64,000 bases of DNA from Dehalococcoidia bacterium (lineage in GTDB: Bacteria; Chloroflexota; Dehalococcoidia; SM23-28-2; HRBIN24). The stretch spans positions 1 to 64,000 of the forward strand of contig JAVVHA010000002.1 of NCBI GenBank assembly GCA_032249735.1, in the 5' to 3' direction. Both the position numbers and the translations under genes were made by a program. Below are positions 53,937 to 64,000 of the stretch, one piece after another; within the stretch, counting starts at the first letter, position 1, and each line of letters begins with the position of its first letter. The notes under the pieces were generated by a model. That model was not told where the DNA came from and ran no database searches. It was given only the letters and a program-made list of their open reading frames with translations.

Positions 53937-56015
53937 AGGCGGAGGAGGCAGGAGGGAGGTGGGCTGACCCATCTCTGGGCACCCCTCCTCCACGCGCACG
54001 GACAGCCCTACGACGAAGCGCAGTATCTTGAGGGCATCCACGGCACTCACCTGGCGGTCGCAGTCCACATCGCCCCACGCTGGGGAGCTGTCCAGAGAGC
54101 CGCCTACCACTGGGCAGGGCTGGGATTGGCTGACCGAGAGGCCCACCACATAGCGTAAGGTCTGAAGGGCGTCCACCGCGTCCACCGAGCGGCTGCAGTT
54201 CAAATCGCCCCATATCACCTGGGAGCTCTCGCGACAGAGGCGGGAGGCAGCAGCCAGGGCGTCCAGAAGGCCAGCACCGTACATGTTGTCCATCCCCGGC
54301 GGGCCCAGGTCAGTGGCCGTGGTCAAGATGGCCTGCAGGAGCTCCTGACGCTCCGCCCCCGGGTCCTCGGGCCCTGGGCCCGCTCGCAGGTCGGGCCGGC
54401 ACTCCAAGAGGAGAGCGGCAACAGCCGCCACATGGGGGGCAGCGGCCGAAGTGCCCAGGAAGCGTTGGGGGAACCCCCCCGCCCCCGAGACGCGCACTCC
54501 ATCCACAGCCACTATCTCCGGCTTGGTACGACCATCGTTGGTGGGGCCGCGGCTGCTGTAGGGAGCCAGCTGTCGGTTGGTTGGGTCAAAGGCGTTGATG
54601 GCCCCCACCGATATCACACCCCCCCCGGCGTCAGCCTGGTTGGTGACGCTACTCTCGGGGGTGTAGAAGTTGGCCCGACCGCCTATCACGAAGATGTCCA
54701 GCTCCCTTGCCCCCACGCCGGGGCCAGAGATGACCAGATCCACAGTGACCGGCTCTAAAGAGTTATTAGTCCAAACTAATGACTCAGTGGGGTTCTGGGT
54801 GCACGTCTGGGGATTGTTGCTGCTGGCCAAAAGGCGGGTGGTCCCATGCTCATAGAGGTGGACATTATAGTCTAAGCATGCGCCGCCAAAGGGCTCGTCC
54901 CACTGCACAAAGATGCGCAGCGTGCTCCGCCCCCCCACTAGGATGGGGTTGTCACACCGCGCCCCCAGGCCATCGCGGTCGATGGTGCGAGCAGTGGGGT
55001 AGAAGAGGTGGGGCCCCCCAGGGCCACAGGGGGTGAACCGCTCCTGATAGTGGTTTAGGGCGTGGTTACCCACCGCCGTTATATAGGCCCGCACCGGATT
55101 CTCAGAAGAGTTAAGAGCGTGGCTAGTGTTGAGAGAGACGACGCTGGTGCCATCGTAGGGGCCGACGTTCAGCCAGTTGACGTCATCCACTATGACGTCC
55201 ACCCTCCGGGCCAGGCAGTTGACCGCGGCGTTGAAGTCGAGGGGTGTGCCCATGGCGAAGTGGCCGAACCAAAGCTGGGCCTCTGGGGCCAGGTCATGGA
55301 CGATCTCCAGCATGGCCGTCCCCTCGGCACCTGTTAAGAGGGGGTCGGAGCCTGCCACCACGTTACAATCGGAGATGTTCACCGGGGGTAGCTCGCCGGC
55401 GGCCTGGGCCTCCCCCAGCCCCCTGACCCCATCGGATATGACGCCTACCTTGACGCCGCGGCCGGCGAAGCCGGTGACCATGCGTAGGTCGCGGGCCTTC
55501 AGGATATAGTCCCCCTGACTCACGACGCCCGCCCCCATGGGATAGGGGGGCTCCTCCACGTAGCGCACCACCGGCTGGGCTGCTAGCTCGCCCAACCTTA
55601 GGGGCGGGACCCAGGCCTGGACGATGCCCCAAGCCCCGTCCACCCTTTCCACCCTCCCCCCCACAGCCTCCACCGCCCTCACTACCTCCCCCACATCGTC
55701 CCCGTAGGCCCACACTTGCACTCGGTTGGCCATATCTAGACGCAAGACCCGGGCAGCCAGGGCTGGGCCGAGGTCGCCGTCCTCCTTCGGGAGACCCACC
55801 GCGCCCAGCTCCGACCTCTGCAAGGCCTCGTGAAGGGACAGCAGCCGTGAGAGGCGAGCGGAAAGCTTGAGCTCCTGGGATGGGGAGGGGAGGGCCTCCA
55901 TCCGCTCCTGGGCCAGGCGCACCCCCTCAGGAATCGCTGAAGGCCCGTGGTGCTGCGCCGCCGCACCCCACACTAGGGCCATAGGGACGATGGCCAGCAA
56001 CACCATCCGCCTCAT
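53925..56015 (-). CDS. Secreted subtilase-like (S8) protein with dockerin, Glu in place of catalytic His
   Basis: The 696-residue product has a signal peptide (residues 1-20) and an S8-like domain. Asp195 is in VGVISDGVRGL, Asn317 in ITAVGNHALN and Ser523 in GTSAAAPHVAA. The usual catalytic-His segment (HGTHVAG) aligns with AEGTAMLEIVHDLAP, so Glu231 takes the place of the His; sedolisins also use Glu there. Near the C terminus, two EF-hand-like dockerin repeats are present: GDLNCSRSVDAVDALQTLRY and GDVDCDRQVSAVDALKILRF. ATG 56015 is chosen for the signal peptide with GGCGGGGAC before it. It is exported and may attach to a cohesin. Confidence 0.85.
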   Translation of the reverse strand: MRRMVLLAIVPMALVWGAAAQHHGPSAIPEGVRLAQERMEALPSPSQELKLSARLSRLLSLHEALQRSELGAVGLPKEDGDLGPALAARVLRLDMANRVQVWAYGDDVGEVVRAVEAVGGRVERVDGAWGIVQAWVPPLRLGELAAQPVVRYVEEPPYPMGAGVVSQGDYILKARDLRMVTGFAGRGVKVGVISDGVRGLGEAQAAGELPPVNISDCNVVAGSDPLLTGAEGTAMLEIVHDLAPEAQLWFGHFAMGTPLDFNAAVNCLARRVDVIVDDVNWLNVGPYDGTSVVSLNTSHALNSSENPVRAYITAVGNHALNHYQERFTPCGPGGPHLFYPTARTIDRDGLGARCDNPILVGGRSTLRIFVQWDEPFGGACLDYNVHLYEHGTTRLLASSNNPQTCTQNPTESLVWTNNSLEPVTVDLVISGPGVGARELDIFVIGGRANFYTPESSVTNQADAGGGVISVGAINAFDPTNRQLAPYSSRGPTNDGRTKPEIVAVDGVRVSGAGGFPQRFLGTSAAAPHVAAVAALLLECRPDLRAGPGPEDPGAERQELLQAILTTATDLGPPGMDNMYGAGLLDALAAASRLCRESSQVIWGDLNCSRSVDAVDALQTLRYVVGLSVSQSQPCPVVGGSLDSSPAWGDVDCDRQVSAVDALKILRFVVGLSVRVEEGCPEMGQPTSLLPPPPSGP

Positions 56016-56276
56016 GTCCCCGCCTCTATCACCATCAGCGTGCGATGACCACCCTCCCACGTCAAGCTGGCCATTCCCCAAGCCTGTTTGGATGGAAGGC
56101 CTTCCCCCTCATGTGTAAGGTAAAGCCCCAAGAACCCACGTGACCTTTGGCACCGGAATCTCGGGACTAATGGCCCTCATACCGGTCTAGTTCTGTCCGA
56201 TTTACTCATACACGAGAGGTCCTGACCCCGGCAGGGGCAGGGCCAGATAGGCTAGTTGCGCGGGAGGGCAGAGAGG
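56016..56276. other. Divergent intergenic region of the subtilase-like gene and nosZ
   Basis: This 261-base gap is the largest in the window. It holds no ORF of note. The GGGAGGG ribosome site of nosZ is at 56262-56268. A clear -35/-10 pair was not identified. CACGTGACCTTTGGCACCGG around 56140-56160 resembles a degraded CRP/FNR-type half site, but the match is too weak to call. Regulation by nitrogen oxides is possible and unproven. Confidence 0.4.
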
Positions 56277-58310
56277 ATGAAGGTCTTCAAGCCGTATTTA
56301 AAGGTAATGGTCCTGCTGTCCCTGCTGGCCATAGGCTTTGGCCTCCTGGGCCAGGCCTGTGGCCGCGGAGAGAAGGAGGGAACACCCGTAACCGGCGCCA
56401 CAGCCCAGGACATAGCACGCGCCCGCGGCCTCAGCAATGAGGACGTGGTGCGGGCCCTTAAGCAGTTCATTCCCCCTGGCAAGTACGATGAATACCTCCT
56501 GTTCGCCTCCGGCGGCCATTCGGGCCAGGTGTTGGTCATCGGCGTCCCCTCCATGCGCATCCTGAAGGTGATCGGCGTCTTCACCCCTGAGCCGTGGCAA
56601 GGCCTGGGGTATGGTGCCGATTGGGGCGACACCGTTCTCGAGCAGGGCAATCCCAACATCCCCGAGAACGTGAGATTGGGTTGGGGCGACGTCCATCACC
56701 CCGCCCTGAGCGAGACCAACGGAGAGTACGATGGCCGCTGGCTCTACGTCAACGACCGGGCCAACGGCCGGGTGGCCATGGTGGACCTGCGGGACTTCCG
56801 TGTCAAGCAGATCGTGGCCATCCCCAACATGCAGACCAATCACGGTGGGGCTTTTGTCACCCCCAACACGGAATACATCGTCGTCACCTCCAAATACCCC
56901 ACCCCATGGCCCGAGGGCTCCTTCGCCGAGCTGAGCGAATACGCTGAGAAGTTCCGCGGGGTGGCCTCCTTCCTCAAGGTCCACCCGGAGACGGGCCGCA
57001 TCGTGCTGGAGGAAAGCTTCCAGGTGGAGCTCCCGCCCTATAACCAGGACCTGGCCGATGCCGGCAAGAAGGTGAGCGATGGCTGGGCCTTCTTCAACTC
57101 CTTTAACACCGAGCTGGCCACCGGCGGCGTCCTGGAGGGCAAGCCCCCCTTGGAGGCGGGCATGTCTCAGAACGCCTTCGACTACCTCCACATCATCAAC
57201 TGGCGGAAGGCCCAGGAGGTGGTGGCCGCTGGCAAGTATGAGATGCTCAACGGCATGCGGGTCATCCGCCTCCCCACCGCCATCCAGGAGGGGATCCTCT
57301 TCTTCGCCCCCGAGCCTAAGAGCCCCCACGGTGTGGACGTGGACCCCAGTGGCCGCTACATCGTGGTGGCTGGCAAGCTGGACCCCCACGTCACCATCTA
57401 CGACTTCAAGAAGATCGAGGAAGCCATCCGCAACCGCAACTTCGAGGGGACCGACCGCTACGGGGTGCCCATCTTGAAGTTCGATGCCGTGGTGGCTGCC
57501 CAGGTGGAGGTGGGGGCCGGGCCCCTGCACACCCAGTTCGATGACCAAGGCCATGGCTACACCAGTCTGTTCATCGAGAGCGCCGTGGCCAAGTTCACCC
57601 TCGGCCCGGACGTGGTGAAGACGGGCGAGCCCCCCTTCACCCTGGTGGACAAGATCAACGTCCACTACAACATCGGCCACCTGGTGGCGGCCGAGGGCGA
57701 CACGGTGAGCCCTGACAGCAACTATCTGGTGGCCCTCAACAAGTGGTCCATCGACCGCTTCCTGACGGTGGGTCCCCTCCACCCCCAGAACTTCCAGCTC
57801 ATCGACCTCAAGGGCGGCCGTGGGCCCATGGAGCTCATCGCCGATATGCCCATACCCATTGGCGAGCCCCACTACTCTCAGATGATCAAGGCGGACAAGG
57901 TGAAGGCGTGGGAGGTCTACCCTGTGGGCACCAACGCCCTCACCATGAAGCCAGACCCCAACGCCGTCAAGCAGGGCCAGGAGCGCATCGAGCGGCGGGG
58001 GAACACGGTGGAGGTGTGGATGACGGCCGTGCGCAGCCACTTCAGGCCCGACCAGATCCGGGTGAGACAGGGCGACAAGGTCATCCTCCACATCACCAAT
58101 CCTGAGCAGACGCGCGATGCCACCCACGGCTTCGCCATCGCCGACTACAACATCCAGGTGAGCATCGAGCCTGGCGAGACCACCACCATTGAGTTCGTGG
58201 CCGATAAGCCGGGCGTGTTCAACTTCTACTGCACCGAGTTCTGCTCCGCCCTGCACCTGGAGATGGCCGGCTGGCTGCTGGTGGAGCCCGCCAAGGTGGC
58301 AGGACGTTAG
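56277..58310 (+). CDS. nosZ: Nitrous oxide reductase, Sec-type (clade II) NosZ
   Basis: The 677-residue copper enzyme reduces N2O to N2 in the periplasm or outer envelope. The signal is a short Sec-type one (VLLSLLAIGFGLLGQAC), without the twin-arginine motif of clade I. CuZ His ligands occur in DVHHPALSE, QTNHGGAFV, SPHGVDVDP, DPHVTIYDF, GPLHTQFDD, NIGHLVAA and GEPHYSQM. The CuA site is FYCTEFCSALHLEMAGWLLV (C-x3-C-x3-H-x2-M). Start 56277 follows GGGAGGGCAGAGAGG. It heads a run with nosB-like, nosD, nosF and nosY. Confidence 0.97.
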   Translation: MKVFKPYLKVMVLLSLLAIGFGLLGQACGRGEKEGTPVTGATAQDIARARGLSNEDVVRALKQFIPPGKYDEYLLFASGGHSGQVLVIGVPSMRILKVIGVFTPEPWQGLGYGADWGDTVLEQGNPNIPENVRLGWGDVHHPALSETNGEYDGRWLYVNDRANGRVAMVDLRDFRVKQIVAIPNMQTNHGGAFVTPNTEYIVVTSKYPTPWPEGSFAELSEYAEKFRGVASFLKVHPETGRIVLEESFQVELPPYNQDLADAGKKVSDGWAFFNSFNTELATGGVLEGKPPLEAGMSQNAFDYLHIINWRKAQEVVAAGKYEMLNGMRVIRLPTAIQEGILFFAPEPKSPHGVDVDPSGRYIVVAGKLDPHVTIYDFKKIEEAIRNRNFEGTDRYGVPILKFDAVVAAQVEVGAGPLHTQFDDQGHGYTSLFIESAVAKFTLGPDVVKTGEPPFTLVDKINVHYNIGHLVAAEGDTVSPDSNYLVALNKWSIDRFLTVGPLHPQNFQLIDLKGGRGPMELIADMPIPIGEPHYSQMIKADKVKAWEVYPVGTNALTMKPDPNAVKQGQERIERRGNTVEVWMTAVRSHFRPDQIRVRQGDKVILHITNPEQTRDATHGFAIADYNIQVSIEPGETTTIEFVADKPGVFNFYCTEFCSALHLEMAGWLLVEPAKVAGR

Positions 58311-58390
58311 CAAGCCCATGGACGGCCTGCGCCCTCTGGCGCAGGTGGGCGGGTGGGTGGGCTATGACCACAGAAGGGAGTAAAGGGACG

Positions 58391-59038
58391 ATGCGCCGGA
58401 TATTGAGACGACCAGAGGGCCCGTGGACGACAGCTGTGGTGGTGGGTGTAGCCCTCCTCCTGGCCTCGGTCTTTCTACCCTTGTGGCAGATGAACCTTAA
58501 GGCACCCCAGTACCCCAAGGGCCTCCTTATGTACGCCTACGGATATAAGTTCGCCGATAACCCCCGGACCACCTATAACGACATCAACGAGATCAGCAAC
58601 CTCAACCATTACATCGGCATGAAGCCTATAAAGAAGGTGGCGGAGATGAACGTCTTCCTGCCGGGGGTGGCTGCCCTGGCCCTCTTGGCCCTGGCCTCCA
58701 CGGTGGTGGGCTGGCGGAAGCGCCTGGTGAGGCTCCTGGTGGTGGGGGGCTTCTGGTTCGCCGTCCTCTTCTTCCTGGCCGACCTGCAATACTGGCTCTA
58801 CCATTACGGCCACGACCTGGACCCCCACGCCCCCATCCGCACCAGCCCCTTCACTCCCAAGCTGGTGGGCGCTCTAAAGGTGTGGAACTTCACAGTGGAG
58901 ACCAGGTTCGCCCCCGGTTTCTACCTGCTGCTGGGGGCCGCCCTGGCCATCACCATCCTTCCTCCAGCCTTGGCTACACTAAAGACATGGGCAGGGCAGC
59001 GACTGGGCGGGAGAGCGTTGACAGGCGTACCCCAATGA
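58391..59038 (+). CDS. NosB-like membrane protein
   Basis: The 215-residue protein has about four membrane helices (near residues 11-32, 86-105, 115-135 and 175-200) and a periplasmic loop with YPKGLLMYAYGYKFADNPRT. Its position between nosZ and nosD matches nosB of clade II clusters, a membrane protein with unknown role. Start 58391 is preferred for GGAG and AAAGGG upstream; an ATG at 58364 would add nine residues. Its stop overlaps the nosD start (ATGA). Confidence 0.7.
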   Translation: MRRILRRPEGPWTTAVVVGVALLLASVFLPLWQMNLKAPQYPKGLLMYAYGYKFADNPRTTYNDINEISNLNHYIGMKPIKKVAEMNVFLPGVAALALLALASTVVGWRKRLVRLLVVGGFWFAVLFFLADLQYWLYHYGHDLDPHAPIRTSPFTPKLVGALKVWNFTVETRFAPGFYLLLGAALAITILPPALATLKTWAGQRLGGRALTGVPQ

Positions 59039-60504
59039 GATGGGGACTTTGGGCCCTTGCCTTCCTTCTCCTCATCTGGCGGCCCTCACCGACGGTGAGG
59101 GCCGCTGGCCCTGAGCTTCCCTCCCAGGCCCTGCAGGAACGCATCGACGCTGCCCCTCCCGGCGCCACCCTGGAGGTGGAGGGGGGCATTTACATGGGCC
59201 CCATCAGCCTGCACAAGCCTATTCACCTAGTGGGCAAAGGGTGGCCCGTCATCGACGGGAGGGAGGAGGGGGACGTGGTGACCATCACAGCCAGCGGGGC
59301 CTCTATATCGGGCTTCGTCATCCGTGGCAGCAGTTGGAGCCCCTCCCAGGAGCCGGCGGCGGTGAAGGTGAAGGAAGCCAAGCAGGTAACCGTTAGAGGC
59401 AACCGCATCGAGAACTCCTTCTTCGGCATCTATCTCATCGATGCTGACGAGGCCATGGTAGAAGGCAACCAGGTGAGCCTTGCGCCCCACCGCCCCGTCT
59501 CCCGCCGCGGCCATGGCGTCTACGCTTGGGAGACGTCGGAGGCCATCTTCCGTGGCAACGTCATTTCCTATACCTCCGATGGCTTCTATTTGGACCACTC
59601 GGACAGCAACGCCATCCTTGATAACACGGTGCGGCACGGGCGCTTCGGCATCCATCTCATGTATTCGGACGATGTAGAGGTGATAGGCAACATCCTGAGG
59701 GAGAACCTGGCAGGCGTGGTGCAGATGTTCTCCCATCGCCTCCTGGTGCAGAGAAATGAGATCTCAGACCATCGGGGTGCTTCCGGTGTCGGCATATTGG
59801 TGAAGGACTCCGACGACCTGTTCGTCGTGGACAACAAGGTGGTGGGCAACGTATACGGCATCACCGCCGATGGTTCGCCACAGTCAGTGGGGTCCACAGT
59901 GGTATTTCAGCGCAACCTGTTGGCCTCTAACCAGGTGGGGATAGGGCTCATGCCCAACGCTCCCATCTCCGTCTTCGAGAACGCCTTCGTGGACAACGGG
60001 ATCCAGGTCCAGGCCCTGGGTAGAGGCGTCATGTCCCGCCTGATGGCCGTCCACGGTGGCGGTGGCGCCCACCACCATCACGCTGTCCAGGAGGAGCCCG
60101 TGTCCTTGCCTGCCGGGGTGGCCTTGGCCTCCGAAGGTCGTGGGAACTACTGGAGCGACTACCGCGGCTACGACCTGGACGGCGACGGGGTGGGCGACAT
60201 CCCATACAGGCTCACGTCCCTCTTCGCCCGGTTGAGCAGGGAGCAGCCCTCGGCCAGCGCTTTCCTGTACACCCTCGCCCATGAGGCCCTGGGGGTGGCA
60301 GAGCGGCTCTTCCCCATGGTGGGCGCGGGCGAGGCGTTGGAAGACCCGGCGCCGCTCATGGAGCCTCCCCTGGCCCTCGGAGGCGATGGAGAGGGCCCCT
60401 CTCTCGCCATGGTGGTGGTATCCTTGGCCATGGTAGGCCTCCCCGTCTATCTGGCTCTGTCCTTGCGCCCTCCCTGGAGGCGTCGACATGCTCACGGTGC
60501 GTAG
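59035..60504 (+). CDS. nosD: Copper-site maturation protein NosD
   Basis: The 489-residue periplasmic beta-helix protein has a signal peptide (residues 1-23) and many parallel beta-helix repeats (for example VTVRGNRIENSFFGIYLID and DGFYLDHSDSNAILDN). The hallmark GRGNYWSDYRGYDLDGDGVG lies near the C terminus. A final hydrophobic helix precedes RRRHAHG. NosD with NosFY delivers sulfur/copper for CuZ assembly. It overlaps the nosF start by 17 bases. GGGGAHHHH is an unusual His run near residue 344. Confidence 0.93.
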   Translation: MRWGLWALAFLLLIWRPSPTVRAAGPELPSQALQERIDAAPPGATLEVEGGIYMGPISLHKPIHLVGKGWPVIDGREEGDVVTITASGASISGFVIRGSSWSPSQEPAAVKVKEAKQVTVRGNRIENSFFGIYLIDADEAMVEGNQVSLAPHRPVSRRGHGVYAWETSEAIFRGNVISYTSDGFYLDHSDSNAILDNTVRHGRFGIHLMYSDDVEVIGNILRENLAGVVQMFSHRLLVQRNEISDHRGASGVGILVKDSDDLFVVDNKVVGNVYGITADGSPQSVGSTVVFQRNLLASNQVGIGLMPNAPISVFENAFVDNGIQVQALGRGVMSRLMAVHGGGGAHHHHAVQEEPVSLPAGVALASEGRGNYWSDYRGYDLDGDGVGDIPYRLTSLFARLSREQPSASAFLYTLAHEALGVAERLFPMVGAGEALEDPAPLMEPPLALGGDGEGPSLAMVVVSLAMVGLPVYLALSLRPPWRRRHAHGA

Positions 60505-61174
60505 CCTCAGTAAACGCTTCGGAGACCGCCTGGTGCTGAAGGGCATAGACCTGGCGGTGGGTCCAGGGCAGGTGGTGGCCGTGTTGGGGCCCAACGGTGC
60601 CGGCAAGACCACCATCTTCCGCTGCGTGTTGGGTCTTGTCCACTTCCAGGGCCAGGTGCTGGTGGGGGGGCTGGACGTGCGCCGGCATGGCCGGGAGGTG
60701 CGTCGCCTTATAGGGTATGTGCCCCAGTCCCCTGCCTTCCACCCACACATGACAGTGGAGGAGACGGTGCGCTATTATGCCCGCTTACGTGGCCTGGACG
60801 GGAATACTCAAGGACTCATAGCCACCATGGGGCTTGATTCCATATCTGGGAAGAGGGTGCGGGAGCTTTCAGGAGGGATGCTCCAGCGCCTGGCGGTGAC
60901 CGTGGCCCAACTGGGCCGCCCCCCTCTTATGCTCCTGGACGAGCCCTTTGCCAACCTGGATAGAGAGGGGCAGGCCCAACTGGCCAGCATGCTGAGGGAG
61001 TGGCAGAAGGCGGGGGTGGCCATCCTTGTGGCCAGCCATCACCTGGGGCCTTTAGTCTCCTTGGTGGACCGGGCGGTGGCCTTGGAGGAGGGGAGGGTGG
61101 TATATGAAGGGCCCTTGGCTGGCCTGCCCGTACCTCTGGGTGTGGAGGCGCCCCGCGAGGGGGAGGCCCGATGA
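60488..61174 (+). CDS. nosF: ABC transporter ATPase NosF
   Basis: The 228-residue ATPase has Walker A GPNGAGKTT, a Q-loop in YVPQSPAFHPHMTV, signature LSGGMLQRLAV, Walker B LMLLDEPFANLD and switch His in SHHLGPLV. The N-terminal MLTVRSLSKRFGDRLVL is typical of NosF. It couples with NosY for transport needed in CuZ maturation. It overlaps nosD by 17 bases and nosY by four (ATGA). Confidence 0.94.
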   Translation: MLTVRSLSKRFGDRLVLKGIDLAVGPGQVVAVLGPNGAGKTTIFRCVLGLVHFQGQVLVGGLDVRRHGREVRRLIGYVPQSPAFHPHMTVEETVRYYARLRGLDGNTQGLIATMGLDSISGKRVRELSGGMLQRLAVTVAQLGRPPLMLLDEPFANLDREGQAQLASMLREWQKAGVAILVASHHLGPLVSLVDRAVALEEGRVVYEGPLAGLPVPLGVEAPREGEAR

Positions 61175-62019
61175 CGAAGGCCCTAGCAGTGCAATGGCAC
61201 ACGACGAAGGTGGTCTTGCAGCGGGAGGTGGAGGAGGCCCTGGCCAACCGGTGGCTGCTGGCCTACGCTGCCCTCATGGGCCTCCTGGTCATCGTGGTCT
61301 CTTATGCTGGGTATAGGGAGCTGGGGCAGGCGGCCTTCCAGGGCCTCGGACGCACCACGGCCAGCCTATTGGGCCTGGCCTCCCTGTTGGTGTCGGTGAC
61401 CTCTTTGGTGCTAGGGGCCACCGCTATCGTGGGGGAGAGGGAGCGGGGTACACTGGCCACCCAGCTGGCCCAGCCTATTAGCTGGGAAGCCTTCCTGGTG
61501 GGCAAGTTCCTAGGCCAGGCGATGGCGCTGGCCATGGCCACCTCCCTGGGCCTGGGGGTGGGAGGGCTGGTGGTGGCCCTCCTCGCCCCGCTGGATCAGG
61601 CGGCCCTCATGCTGGTCTTCCTGGCGCTCATGGTGGGCTTGGGCACGGCCATGCTAGGGACAGGATATCTGGTGTCGGTGGTGGCTGGCGACCGGGTGCA
61701 GGCGCTCCTTGCGGCGGTGGCCCTCTGGTTCTGGTTCGTGCTGGTCATGGATTTGGTGGCCCTGGGGGCGGTGACAGCTGCCCACCTCAACGAGGCCTCC
61801 CTCTGGGCCCTCCTGCTCCTCAACCCGGTGGAGGTGGTCAGGCTTTTGGCCATCCTCTGGCTGGAGCCCGACCCCTTCGTCCTGGGCCCCCTGGGCTCCT
61901 TTGTGCGCGACACATTGGGTGTGGAGGCGGCATTGGCGGCCCTGGCTGCAGCCCTGGTGGCATGGATAGTTGCCCCCCTGGCTGGCGCCGCCGCCCTCTT
62001 CCGCAGGCAAGAAATATAA
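61171..62019 (+). CDS. nosY: ABC transporter permease NosY
   Basis: The 282-residue six-helix ABC-2-type permease begins with a cytoplasmic stretch LQREVEEALANRWLLAYAAL. The NosY signature VGERERGTLATQLAQPISWEAFLVGKFLGQ lies in the loop before helix 3, and LLLNPVEVVRLLAI is toward the C terminus. It pairs with NosF. No nosL, nosR or nosG/H/C genes follow; the strand turns over to groEL after a hairpin. Confidence 0.93.
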   Translation: MTKALAVQWHTTKVVLQREVEEALANRWLLAYAALMGLLVIVVSYAGYRELGQAAFQGLGRTTASLLGLASLLVSVTSLVLGATAIVGERERGTLATQLAQPISWEAFLVGKFLGQAMALAMATSLGLGVGGLVVALLAPLDQAALMLVFLALMVGLGTAMLGTGYLVSVVAGDRVQALLAAVALWFWFVLVMDLVALGAVTAAHLNEASLWALLLLNPVEVVRLLAILWLEPDPFVLGPLGSFVRDTLGVEAALAALAAALVAWIVAPLAGAAALFRRQEI

Positions 62020-62022
62020 CAG

Positions 62023-62048
62023 AGGGGGCGGGGAAATCCCCGCCCCCT
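62023..62048. terminator. Bidirectional terminator between nosY and groEL
   Basis: A perfect 11-pair stem (62023-62033 with 62038-62048) with loop AAAT sits between convergent genes, three bases after the nosY stop. Strength is from GC pairs rather than a T-run. Confidence 0.8.
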
Positions 62049-62054
62049 GGGCCC

Positions 62055-63683
<1,629 letters not shown>

Positions 63684-63724
63684 TCACTCCTCCCCTTTAC
63701 TAGGGTCTTGGGCTAAAAGCCCCC

Positions 63725-64000
63725 TTATTCCTCCACCTTGGCCAGGATGTCCGATTCCTTCAGAATGAGATACTCCTCCTCTTCGGAGCCGAATACGCCC
63801 TTGGGCACCTCCTGCCCGGCGTACTTGGCGTAGATGACCTTGTCCCCCACCTTCAGGTCCATGGGGATGCGCTTGCCGTTCTCGTCCAGCCGGCCAGGCC
63901 CCACGGCGATGACCTCTCCCAGCTGCGGCTTCTCCTTCGCCGTGTCGGGGATCACCAGGCCGCTCGCCCGCACCTCCTCCTGCTTGATCTGCCGTACCAC
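63725..64000 (-). CDS. groES: Co-chaperonin GroES, 5' end cut by window edge
   Basis: The last 91 residues of the GroES lid subunit are present: [20 protein letters not shown], the mobile loop, then [24 protein letters not shown] and a C-terminal [13 protein letters not shown]. The usual N terminus (about ten residues, PLGDRVVV) lies past the window edge. The apparent Val codons at the edge are internal, so no start is called. Any CIRCE or HrcA operator would lie outside the window. Confidence 0.96.
   Translation of the reverse strand: MVRQIKQEEVRASGLVIPDTAKEKPQLGEVIAVGPGRLDENGKRIPMDLKVGDKVIYAKYAGQEVPKGVFGSEEEEYLILKESDILAKVEE

Noticed and set aside
56140-56165. Possible CRP/FNR-type box upstream of nosZ
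   Set aside because: Only one half resembles a consensus; the second half does not match.
56277-56380. Lipoprotein anchoring of NosZ at the early Cys
   Set aside because: The sequence LGQAC is a weak lipobox (no Leu at -3), so plain Sec export is equally likely and was not decided.
56298-58319. Long antisense open frame (673 codons) opposite nosZ
   Set aside because: It is a shadow of nosZ codon bias, rich in Val, His and Gly, with no family match and no promoter.

Overview
The window reads as a high-GC, tightly packed bacterial chromosome. The best guess is a Chloroflexota member near the Dehalococcoidia, probably a thermophile. This rests on 16S sequence character, a 16S-tRNA cluster with no 23S behind it, a Sec-type (clade II) nitrous oxide reductase cluster, a DUF5667-type surface protein, a dockerin-bearing protease and archaeal-flavoured RNA enzymes. 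No phylogeny could be run, so the class is inference. There is no prophage, insertion sequence, CRISPR array or gene-free stretch over 300 bases. Genes are coupled by 4-base overlaps, and several convergent pairs overlap at their stop codons.

Layout. 1-1018: 3' part of 16S rRNA, tRNA-Ile and tRNA-Ala. 1065-4103: a 40-residue membrane protein with a cyclic-di-AMP receptor, facing a proton-pumping pyrophosphatase, a 34-residue basic protein and tRNA-Glu(UUC). 4148-9527: a DUF72 protein, then a reverse-strand run of TPP enzyme, 68-residue protein, sigma factor and DUF5667 stalk protein, and tRNA-Glu(CUC). 9596-13634: an HMG-CoA-synthase-like/DUF35 fusion, a thiolase and an MFS exporter. 13685-17470: reverse operon rtcA, FAU-1 and recN. 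17515-24108: forward run gatB, yvcK-like, secG, a family-5 solute-binding protein, a SAM hydrolase and fmt. 24116-27680: L25, DUF2905, a zinc alcohol dehydrogenase, larE and a PHP protein. 27747-33726: HyuA, a lipoprotein, a cysteine hydrolase (reverse), HyuB, DUF309 and dUTPase.

33861-40140: reverse-strand genes for catalase-peroxidase, an aquaporin-like channel and a phosphonate-type ABC transporter (phnD, a CopD-like membrane protein, phnC, phnE). Each unit has a recognisable TTGACA promoter. 40200-44946: a PAC2 protein and a tandem Lrp/AhbAB-like protein, divergent from two class III CoA-transferases. 44925-49636: a six-gene reverse operon of PepSY protein, Pro-rich membrane protein, ApbE flavin transferase, haem-type ferric-reductase membrane protein, response regulator and histidine kinase. 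49801-56015: a VTT membrane protein, MiaB, an NrtR-like Nudix protein, an M16 peptidase and a secreted subtilase-like protein with a dockerin. 56277-62019: nosZ, nosB-like, nosD, nosF and nosY. 62055-64000: groEL and partial groES.

Functionally the window mixes housekeeping (translation, envelope precursor control, chaperonins) with acyl-CoA metabolism, oxidative defence, a flavin/haem electron-transfer operon and N2O respiration. The strongest leads are: (1) the ApbE/PepSY/ferric-reductase operon with no visible flavin-acceptor domain; (2) the subtilase-like protein with Glu at the catalytic His position; (3) the HMG-CoA-synthase-like/DUF35 fusion lacking the catalytic Cys; (4) the rtcA-FAU-1-recN operon; and (5) the aquaporin whose second NPA motif reads NVA.
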